Shown here piece after piece: positions 21,132-31,500 of a DNA stretch of 64,000 nucleotides. Below the pieces are notes generated by a model. The model saw only the letters and a list, made by a program, of their open reading frames with translations, made no database searches and had not been told where the DNA came from. The translations under genes and the position numbers were made by a program. Source of the stretch: Agaricus subrufescens (lineage: Eukaryota; Basidiomycota; Agaricomycetes; Agaricales; Agaricaceae); the NCBI GenBank assembly GCA_029945375.1, contig CM057062.1, forward strand, positions 868,001-932,000, written 5' to 3'. Positions within the stretch are counted from its first letter, which is position 1. The number at the start of each line of letters is the position of its first letter.

Positions 21132-24045
21132 TTATATGGCACTGCCTAGTTCCTTGCGTCTGTCGGCGCTAAGGTAAAGCCACAACCAGTATGTCCACTC
21201 GGACGTACCATCCTCCGGGTCAACAAATCCAACTTCAATGGAACAATAATACGCTGAAGTGAACATGATTGGAACAGCGTGATTCGGAAACTCAGTAATG
21301 CGACGTTCCAACTGGCGTTTAAGCCTGTCAAAGCAGAAAGTGCATTCATCGTGTTTAAAGGCAGTCACCCAATCCCGTTCCTTTCCTTCAGTGTATTGGC
21401 CTTCTCGCAGATGCTATACGCACAAATTCAATAGGCGCCTTTAGACAAAAATGCGTCACTCACTGTGCAAGACAATTCCCATGGATCAGGTAGAAGAGTT
21501 TTTGTATCGGGACGACGGAACCGCATTTTAATAATACAATCGACGTCAATTTTGGAAATATTGATTGCCTTGGTGGGTATTTGCTTGAGGATACTGCATT
21601 CCATTAATTCTTCGCGCCGAGATCTATCCTGGTGTATGATTTCAGTCGCAGAAGTGCAGAACAGGTGTATCATGGGCCACTTACAAAAACCAAGTCGCAC
21701 AATTCATTGAAAGGGAACTCTGTATTTTGAATATCAAACCGAGTGGTCAAGAGCTCGATGCAGGGCACAGTCTGGAACACCGGATCCCCACGTTTTATCC
21801 CCTGTACAACTTCTCCAATGGCTAACTGGTACATGCTCTGTCGCGTTCTTACATCGTTCCAGTCAGTTCCACCCCGAGCGAGCCACGACAATGAAATCTT
21901 GTCGCCGGCATCACTATGGCGACCAAGTATGCCATAATAATAAGACATATCGGACGTATCACAGTCAAAGCCATTAGGAGCCTCCTTCAATACTCTGAAT
22001 GTATATTGGAGCATCATTTGACGAGCTTCAAGCCTGATATCGGTGGAGAATCCAGACCTGTGTAGGTGGTCGAAGAAAGATTTGTGGAAAGGTTCGGGTG
22101 CTCTCTTATGTGCTTCGTGGCGCTCAGGGAAATCCAATACAGCGCGGAGGCGATTGAGAGCTGTGTAAACCTCGTCGGCGGTCATCGCCAACCAATTGCA
22201 CAGGACAATGAGATTCTTTCCCCTTCCTGCAGCCAAATCCCACCCTGATGTCAGTGCCAATAAGAGTTTTCGAGCGTTGACCATGATTTTGGGTGGGATA
22301 TTAGATAGAATGCGGGCATACAGTGCATCAAGAAGTGCCATTGGATGCTTTTCTCGGGACAGATCAGATATTGGAAGCTCATCGATAACATTCAAGACGT
22401 CAGAGAGTTGTGAGGCCGGGTCTCCAACATTTGAGTCGCCAATGTATCTAACGACGGTCTGAGCATAGGCGAATAGCCCACCCGCAGCATTCGTCAATTT
22501 CCACAAATGGGTTTCATCAGGCCAACGTGGATCAAGTGAGTTAGATGCTTTCCCGATATCAGCCAGCTCGTGGCGAAGGAATTTTTCTACGTCTGCACGA
22601 GCCTCATCGGAATCTACAGCAATCTCCTCCTTCTCATATGCTGGCATGACCTCAGGCCTAGCTAAGAATGCGATGATGTGTGGCTCAGGGCGGCTAGCAA
22701 TGAGCCATATGACGGGCGACGATGGATATGAGATGCAGAAACTTGAGATAAGACGGAGGAGCTCGACCTGGGTACGTGTTTCCTTGCACTCGTCGAGCCC
22801 GTCAACAATGATCAGGATGCGATCGGCAGAGTGTAGGTGCGTATTGTGAATGAATGTTTGAATGATGAATCTCTCGAATTGAACAGCCATCGATGACTGA
22901 AGGAGGGATGGGTCACGGTTGATCTCATCCTCGATGACCTGGCGATATGACTGCGATTTGGCGGCAAATTGGTAGGAGAGCGTGATGATAGTTTTTGTCC
23001 CCTCATTGCGCCCGTTGATAGAGAGGAAGACTGACGCGTGATAAGTCACAGAAAGCTTGGGAGACTCGGTGACGCTCTGCATGATAGCAGACTTTCCTAC
23101 TCCGGCAGCCCCGACGACCCAGCGCATCTTTTGGACGCCCTCGCAGTGTGCAATAAATTCCAGGCATCGTTCGAGAATTGCTAAGCGGGTTCCAGGATGA
23201 CATCTCGGGGGTGGATCGCGAGCCGAGGAATCAGATGCAGCTCCAAGGATCGTTTCCTTCAGCAAATCTTTCATGACTAACAGATCGACCGTCAATAGTG
23301 GTAAAGAAACGGGTAAACTGCCTACAGTTGTTTGGATTATTGAAATTGTTAAAGTTATTCATTAATGAGACTAGTAAAAAATAGTGGTCAAAACGGGCAT
23401 ATGAGTGTGCGGAGAGTAAGCGTTACCATTACTGCTCTCAAAGAAGCTCGGCCCTGTCATAGTAAAGTTATGCGCATTGCTGAAGATTTCCGGGCTTTGA
23501 TGCTGTGGTAGCTGAAGATCCTTGCCCGGTGGTGCCTTTAGATGTTTCAACAAAAGCATTCGCGGCTTATATATCAATAAGGGACTCACCCTTTGTCGTT
23601 CAAACACTGAAGATTGTTGTGAAGGTATCGCAAGTGCGAGTGACCGTAATGGATGTTGGCTCGAGTCTGAAGAAGTGGAAAGATGCGGGGAATGTGTATG
23701 TGGCCGGGAAATAGAATTTTGGGTGCTGAGTGAAGGTGTTGGGTTCAAATTAATAGCATTCGTCGGTGTGGCTGGTCGCGAAACGTGAGAGGGTTGACAA
23801 ACACCGACGCGGTCAGTTGTTAAGCTACCAGGAGTGGTTGAATGAGAAGTAGCAGTGGCGATGCCCTTTGCCTGCGGTGGGGTACTGTTTGTGGATGAAG
23901 GAGGAGATGACTCCAAAGCGGGGGTCGTGCCACGATTTGAGGAATCAGAGGCGACATCGTTACAAGGATTTGATGAGGATGAACGCGAGTGTGATGAGCG
24001 GCCAGGACGTAGGAATCGAGGAAGGTGAAAGCCAAAGCCAGGCAT
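21132..24045 (-). CDS. NACHT-domain STAND protein N5
   Basis: This is a complete copy. The start at 24045 gives MPGFGFHLPRFLRPGRSS, followed by a Ser/Thr/Pro-rich exon 1 ending at about 23589. Exon 2 carries EIFSNAHNFTMTGPSF. A mini-exon near 23365-23325 reads NNFNNFNNPNN. The large exon (about 23277-21686) has Walker A GAAGVGKS, Walker B IIVDGLDEC, the NLIVLCNWL linker and PFHKSFFDHL. Tail exon 1 (about 21635-21470) has RREELMECSILKQIP and LLPDPWELSC. Tail exon 2 (about 21420-21132) has CTFCFDRLKRQLE and ends LGSAI. All splice sites inspected are GT-AG. I see no stop or frameshift, so this is one of the best candidates for a functional gene. The role (nucleotide-dependent intracellular sensor) is inferred from the NACHT family. 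Confidence 0.88.
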
Positions 24046-24106
24046 CGGGCTGGTCGAGGGCGGAGGCAAAGCGCACTCGACCTGCCCATCAACGTGCAGA
24101 TGCTAG

Positions 24107-24116
24107 CTATTTATGG
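24107..24116 (-). promoter_or_regulatory. TATA box of N5
   Basis: The minus strand reads CCATAAATAG about 65 bases before the start codon, followed by GCATCTGCACGTTG as in the sister promoters. The upstream GACACTAGT block is absent, so N5 may be controlled differently. Confidence 0.6.
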
Positions 24117-24164
24117 CGCACTGCCTTCTGTTCCGCCAAATGCCGAAACATCACCCAAATCCTA

Positions 24165-25190
24165 GCTTGAAAGGTGCTTCCACCGGATGGTTTTTACCAT
24201 TTCGAGTTCCGGGAACAGTGAATTTCGAGGAGTCGCAAAGAGATCTCAGGCATAGAGAAAGTTCAAAATGAACAGAAAAAAAAAAACATTCGCACAGTGT
24301 GACACATGTCATTCCGGCATTTGGCGGTTACAGCATGCTTTGCACATTCGATGCAAGATTCACCTATATTACTGCAAGAACCCTCAAACCCTGGCCATGG
24401 ATGTGGGTGATCAGAACGTAGAATACGACACAGATGCGGTCAGGAAAAACGCTGACGCAGAAGAAAAGTCATCTCAGCCTTTTTGTGTATGCTTTGAAGG
24501 CTGTGTATGACATTTTGTCAGGCAATGACTGGAAAGTAACGATACGCCATAAGCATCTGACGCTATCTCGAGATAACATATGGCAGTGTTCATACACGCA
24601 TTGCAGCTTAACTGCTGGCTAATACATTCGAGTCAAACTGGGCAACAGTTGACGCCTGAAAAAAGGATGGGTCAGGTAAAACCTCATCTGCTCAATTACC
24701 GGACACCAATATACCCCTGATGTGGCAGCAAGTTGATGCGTCTTGTTAATAGAAAAGAGGATCGACGCTTGGTAGGCCACTAGGATTAGGTGATTCCACA
24801 ACGTTCTGCAATTTTGAACCCAGCAGGTGCTTGCACCAGATGGCTTTGGTGGTTTTGCATGCTGTGAGCAGTGACTCCGTAGTCCTCCCTTGAAGGTGTA
24901 CAAAGAATCTAGGCACAGGAGAGTAAATAAAAGAACATCCAAATGGTTGTACATACAGACCATTCCGGCATTAATTGACCATCAGAATTCCACACTTGCC
25001 ATACTTTGCACCTTAGACGCTCTTCTGCATCACAGGAGACTCTGAGAAACTGACTATCAACATGGATGACGAGAAGTTGGAAGGCAACATAGACACAGTC
25101 AGAAAAATGTCAAAAGAGAAGAAAGATTATCATATCGATTTCATGGACAGATGTTTGGCGACGTTCAGCAAGGTAGTCGATATGCGAAAA
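24165..25190. repeat. Old direct duplication of about 350 bases
   Basis: Bases 24165-24530 and 24815-25190 align in order, with about a third of positions changed. Shared blocks include GGTGCTT.CACC.GATGG, GACCATTCCGGCAT or its variant, TACTTTGCAC and CATGGATG. Plus-strand frames in both begin MD and share DTVRK/DTDAVRK, but neither looks like a maintained gene. Confidence 0.5.
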
Positions 25191-25400
25191 CACCAGTATA
25201 TAGCACCAACCATCTAACATTCCCGTTTTCGATTACTGCTGTCCGAGAGCAAGTCTATGCGTCATTCTAACATACACGAAGGAGTTCCAGGCTATAACAC
25301 CGATAGGAGGGTCGCGTGGTGTAGAATCAAACATTCCTCTAGCTATTGTCTTCTCTAGAAATCTCTCAATGGCTGGATGAAAAGTCGCTCACATAGTATA
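24640..25400 (-). pseudogene. NACHT-exon relics
   Basis: Bases 24660-24815 match the minus-strand NACHT segment QASVFFSINGRND through the Walker A region (seen as QASILFSIN), with the glycine loop destroyed. Bases 25200-25400 match the 5' end of the large exon (the region of CIDFIS...FLEKTIPGAA in N9). No frame is open across them. The 25200-25400 piece has a counterpart at 46790-46980, at the same distance from N8 as this one is from N6. The relic was therefore already decayed when the N6/N8 block was duplicated. Confidence 0.6.
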
Positions 25401-28193
25401 TATATGAGTAGAGATGTATTGTAAGCTGAGGCAACGACGCGAGGTAAATGGCGCATTCATGTGTCGGGACTTCATTCAAGGTGGACGATCCAAATGAGAC
25501 GCGATAGCGAAACAATCGGACGGATTTTGAGCCGCCTACATCGAATGCCCTCTACAAAACCACACAACATAAACAGCGTCAAAGTCTGACCTTACAAGTA
25601 TCAATGAGATCCATTCAGTAGCGCATTATACATTAAATAGTACTCCCAAGTTTCATACGTTCATCCTGGTCCAGAAGAAGCCACAGCCAATATGTCCATT
25701 CCGAGACACCATCCTCTGGATCAACAAATCCAACTTCGACGTAACAGTCTTTCGATGAAGTGAACATGATGGGAACAGTATGATCTGGAAAGCGAGTAAT
25801 CAAACTTTCCAAATGGCGTGTGAACCTATCAGAGCAGAAAGTGCATCCACGCCATTCAAAAGCGGTCTCCCAGCTCTGTTCCCTTCCTTGGCTATATTGG
25901 CCTTCGCGTTCATGCTGTATAATACACGTTTTAAATGGGGATCAGGAAATGCAAACAACTCACTGACCTTACAAGATGATTCCCATGCATCTGGTAAAAC
26001 CGTTGTCATAATGGGACGACGCAACCACATCCTGATATGGGGATCGCTATCAATGTTGGGAGCGCTGATTTCCTTGACAGGTATTTGTTTGATTATGCCG
26101 TGCGTCACATATTCATGGCATCTAGAATTATCCTGGTGTATCATTTCTGTCACAGAGGTATAGAGCAAACATATTATGAGATACCCACAAACACCAAGTT
26201 GCCGATCTTATTGAAGGGAAAGTTGCGATTGTGGACGATAAACTGAGTGATCAAGAGCTCGATATAAGGTTTGGTCTGGAACACCGGATCTCCACGTTCT
26301 ATGCCTTGCACAACTTGCCCAATTGCTAGCTGATACATGCTGTGGCGTGTTCTTGCATCATTCCAGTCAATTCCATCCTGGGCTGGCCACGAAAACGAAA
26401 TTTGGTCTCCAGTGCGACTTCGGCGAACCAGTATGCCGTAACGGTAAGACAAATCGGACGTATCGCAGTCATTGCCATTGGGAGCCTCCTTCAGTACTCT
26501 CAACGCACATTCAATCATGATTTGTCGAGCTTCAAGCTTGGTATTGCTAGAGAACCTGGACCTGTGTATATAGTCGAAGAAAGATTTGTGGAAAGGTTTG
26601 GGAGTACGCCTATGTGCTTCATGACGCTCGGGAAAATCCAAACCAGCGCGGAGGCGATTGAGAGCAGTATAAGCTTCATTCGCGGTCATCCCTAACCAGT
26701 TGCACAGGACGATCAAGTTGTTTCCATTGCCTAATGCAAAATCCCACTCTGACGCTGATGCCAATAAGATTTTTCTAGCGTTTATCATGATCCTGGGCGG
26801 AACATTGGATAAGATTCGAGCATATAATGCATCAAGTAAGGCCATCGGATGGTCTTCTCGTGGCAGCTCGGACAATGGAAGCTCATCAATGACATTCAAG
26901 ACGTCAATGAGCTGTGAGGCAGGGTCGCAAACATTGGAGTCGCCGATATATCTGACGACAGCCTGGGCATAAGCAAATAGCCCGCCGGCAGCATTCGCCA
27001 GTTTCCACAACTGCTGTTCATCAGGCCAACATGAATCGAGTGAATTTGATGCTCTTCCGATCTCAGCCAGCTCGTGGCGAAGAAATCGTTCCACATCAGC
27101 GCGAGCCTCGTTAGAGTCAACAGCAATCTCCTCCTTCTCATATGCTGGCGTGACCTCGGATTTGGCAAGGAAGGATAGGATGTGTGGTTCAGGGCGGCTG
27201 GCAATGAGCCATACAATTGGTGACGAGGGATGCAAGATGCAGAAACTAGAGATAAGACGGAGGAGCTCGACTTGGGTACGTGTTTCCTTGCATTCGTCAA
27301 GGCCATCAATAATGATGAGCACGCGACCAGCAGAGTTTACGTCAGGGTTGTGAATAAATGGCTGAATGATGAATTTCTCGAATTGGACAGTCATTGATGA
27401 TTGAAGAAGGGATGGATCACGAGTGATCTCATCCTCGATAATCCAACGATATGACTGTGATTTAGCGGCAAATTGGTAGGAAAGTGTAATAACTGTTTTT
27501 GCCCCATCGTTCCGTCCATTGATAGAAAGGAACACCGACGCGTAATAATTCACTGAGAGCTTGGGAGACTCGATGACGCTCTGCATAATGGCAGACTTTC
27601 CTACACCTGCAGCCCCGACGACCCAGCACATCTTTTGGACTCCCTCGCAGTGGGCAATGAAATACAGGCATCGTTCGAGAATTTCCAAACGAGTTCCGGG
27701 GTGACATCTTGGAGGTGGATCACGAGCAGAGGAGTCAGATGCTGCTCCAAGTATCGTCTCTTTCAGAAGTTTCTCCATGACTACCCGAGTTAGGATTAAT
27801 AGCGTTCACAAAATGAGGTACGTAACGTACAGCGGTTTGGATTGTTAAAATTGTTGAAGTAATTCGCAAATGCAACTAAAAGAGATATCATTCAAATCAA
27901 CATACGACTGCATGAAGATTATAGCTCTTACTGCTCCCTTGATTGCCCTCAATAAAGCTTGGGCCTGCCATAGCAAAATTGTGTGCGTTGTTGAGTATTT
28001 CTGGACTCCGGTGGTGCAATGGCAGAAGTTCCTTGCTAGGAAGTGCCTTTGAACGTCTCAACATAATCATTCATAGGTTCAAGGTTGATAAGGGGCCCAC
28101 CGTTTGTTGTTCAAGCGAAGATTGTTGTGAAGGGTTCGTGGATGAACATAATAGACGCTGGGATCGCGTTGAGTCTGAAGGATTAGTGAGATG

Positions 28194-28550
28194 TAAAGAA
28201 GAACAGTAAACTCAGTGTCAACGAAGTGAAGGTTGACCACTATATATATTCACCTAAAGAAGAACAGTAAACTAGTTACAGGTCAGGACAAGTTAAGATA
28301 TCGTAAAGAAGTTAGAGCTCACCTCAGTGTCAACGAAGTGAAGGTTGACCACTGAGGTGCAAAAATCCGGTGGCTGGAAATATAAGTACTCGGCAGAGCA
28401 CGGCATATAGAAACTGTACAGAAGTGAAGGTAGAACTGTATAGTAGCGTTAGGAGTAAAATTGAGAGACACGAATGAAGAAACGAAATTCGGACGAAAAT
28501 AGGATAAGAATTAAAAATAGAATAAAAGTGCAGCGAAGCACCTTTCAATA
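28194..28550 (-). repeat. 3' LTR of the Copia element
   Basis: The LTR is 357 bases long. Read on the element's strand it starts TATTGAAAGG and ends TTCTTCTTTA, so the usual TG...CA ends are absent. It contains a twice-repeated block (plus strand CTAAAGAAGAACAGTAAACT) and a hairpin formed by CCTCAGTG.TCAAC and GTTGACCACTGAGG. Confidence 0.92.
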
Positions 28551-28564
28551 CTCCCCCTGCTTCG
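28551..28564 (-). other. Polypurine tract
   Basis: The minus strand reads GAAGCAGGGGGAG directly before the 3' LTR. This is the expected primer for plus-strand DNA synthesis. Confidence 0.75.
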
Positions 28565-28568
28565 GTAT

Positions 28569-31500
28569 TCACCCTTTTATACCTATACCCTCGCAACATC
28601 TCAACACAGCTTCCCTTGCCAAAGGCTTTGTCAATATATCCGCCAAGTTCTCGGACGATGGCACGTAGATGAAAGTCACTAATCCCAACTTCGCCTTTTC
28701 CTTGATAAAATGGTGCTTTATGTCGATATGCTTTGTTCTTCGATGGTGTTTATCGTTCTGAGTATTGGAAATTGCCCCCATATTATCTCCAAAAATGTTC
28801 ACTGATGTTTCTTGTGGAAGTCCAACTTCATCGAGAAATTTGTTAAGCCAAATGGCCTGCTGAGTCGCACGAGTAAAAGCCATATACTCTGCTTCAACAG
28901 TCGACAATGCCACAGTTTCTTGTCGTTTGCTTGCCCAAGACACCGGTCCCCCACTCATAAAGAAAATATGTCCCTCGGTTGAGCGCCGTCCATCGATATC
29001 TCCCGCGTAATCAGCATCAACATATCCGAAAGGCCGAAGATTGGATTGGTGATAGTAAGTGATTCCATAATCGAGGGTTCCCTTGATGTATGCAAGTGTG
29101 TGCTTCAACGCCTCCCAGTGGGCGCGTCCTGGGTTGTGTGCGAAACGAGAGAGAAGGTTGACGGAATATGATAAGTCGGGACGGGTTGCGACTTGGAGCC
29201 ACATTAGCGAACCGAGTGCCTCACGGTAAGGGACTCCCTTCATCTCTTGGATTTCTTCATCCGATTGCGGTGAGTCCTTTGATGACAGTGTGATTCCAGC
29301 AGGTAGTGGGGTACTGCGAGGCTTCGCTTCACCCATACCAAAGCGGTCTAGGATCCGTTCAGAATAGGCGCGTTGGGACAGTTTGACGCTTCCGTCGTCC
29401 TTCCGTTCAATTTTCATCCCCAGTATGTATCTTGCCGTTCCCAAGTCCTTTATCTCATAGCAACTCTTCAACTCTTCTTTAGCCTTCACTTCCCCACCTT
29501 CCGTTGTTGACGCTCCCAAGATATCGTCCGTCCACGTGGATGTTAGAGTAAATTCGTTGCCGACTAGTTTTGATCTGACCTGTGAGTCCGCCTTCGATGT
29601 GTAGTATCCATGTTTGTTGTACGCGCGTTCAAGAGTGATTGCCCAGTCGTGGGCGCCCTGCATAGTGCCGTAGAGAGTTTTGAGGAGTAGCCAAACCTGG
29701 TCGTCTCCCCCTTCCTCAAAACCGGGTGGCTGTTCCATGTAGATCTCGAACTCGTTCTCGCTGTTAAGAAACGCCGACACGAAATCAACTTGCCACAGGC
29801 GAAGACCCCGAGTTGCCGCAATAGCGCATACCATCCTAACGGATTCCAACCGGGCCACCGAAGCGTACGTCTCATCATAATCCTCCCCCAGGATCTGGGT
29901 GAACCCTTTCGCCACCAAACGAGCCTTCCTGTCAACAATATTCCCAGCGTCATCATATTTGTTCGCGTAGACCCACTTCGACTTGACGACGTTTTTCCCC
30001 AGCGGCCGTTGTACCAGGCGGAACACGTTTTTCTCCTTCATCACCCCCAACTCCTTCAACATCGGTTGCATCCACAAGTCAGGGTGTCTCATAGCCTGCT
30101 TAAACGTCGTCGGTATAGAAAAGTCATCCGCCTCAGCAATAGAGGCCATGCTCGCCGTCGGACGGTTCAGATATTCCAAACTCTCCCTCATTCTAGCTGA
30201 CAGCCTCGTATCCCTCTTCGGCTTTCTCAAGGCAATCGGCTCGTCTCCCCCAGGTATAATGGCATTCGAAACCTCATCTTCGCTATCGGGAGGAGGTGGC
30301 GCAGGACCAGAGGACGCGGCATCGAGAGGGTTAGTAGCGCTTGAGGTAGCGTCGGGTGTTGGTGGTGTCAATGGGGAATTGGTAGCAGGTGGGTGTAGTT
30401 GGGCGATTGGTTTCGGGCGGGGCGCAATAGCATTGGGCCGGGGCGTCAAGTCGTCAGACTGGAAGCGAACGATGGGGTCTGTAGTGAAATGGGGCAGGGA
30501 CTCCTCGAATATGACGTCCCTAGATTTAAATACAGAGCCATTTGAGCGATCCAACAGCTTGTATCCAGACCGATCGTAGTATCCTATCAGCGTGAGTTTA
30601 GACGACCGCGGTGCGAGCTTCGAGGGGCTGACTTCATGGGGAATGTGGGCATAGGCAGTAGAACCGAATGGGCGGAGATGTGATACGTCTTGGCGATGAC
30701 GAAACCATGCCTCGGCAGGCACGATGGTTGGTTTTCGGCTGTTAGGTATGAAGTTCCTAGTGTATACCGCCGTCTGGACAGCGTCTGCCCAGAACTTCTG
30801 CGGCAGTCCTGAGTCTGCGAGCATCGTTCTCGCGCTATCGAGTAGGGTACGCATAGACCGCTCTGCCTTCCCATTCTGTTGGTGAGCGTAGGGAGTTGTG
30901 AAGTCAAGAACAATGCCGTGGCATTTTACGTATTCGTCCCACGCCGAGTTCAACCACTCTTTCCCCATGTCCAAACGAACACGCTTCAGCCGCTTTCCCG
31001 TTTGACGTTCCGCCAGGCTATGGAAATCCATGAACACCTTGATTGTCGCATCTGCAGACTTAGAGCTCAAGAAATATACGGCGCGGTAGGAAGTGGCGCC
31101 ATCGACGATGAGCATGAAGTATTTCGCACCACCCGCCGATTGAGTCGACGCCGGTCCCCAAATATCTATGTATACGCGCTCCAGGACCTCAGCTTCGCCG
31201 GCAGTAGAGTCAGAGTAAGGGTGACTTGTGTGAGTGCCGTATATACAGTCTTCGCAAAGTGCTCTCATGTCCATAGGTCCGCTGACGTCCAAACCATCGA
31301 CTAGGCCGCCTTTAATCATCCCCTTCAACGCCTCAACACCAGTGTGACCCAGCCTACGATGCCATACGTCGAATGCCACTGCTTTACGCTTCGACTGGAA
31401 GGTGTTAACCTCAGTACGTCCATGCAAAGATTTCGGCACGACATATAATCCATTCCTCTTAACCGCTGTTAGGACAGTAACTCCGCTTGACTGTTTGACT

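Noticed and set aside
21132..24045. WD40, ankyrin or TPR repeats after the NACHT domain
   Set aside because: The C-terminal exons are short, non-repetitive and end in the same LGSTI-type terminus. No GH-WD, ankyrin or TPR periodicity is present.
29983..30579. A 198-codon plus-strand frame inside the Copia element
   Set aside because: It lies wholly opposite the gag-pol frame and has no motif.
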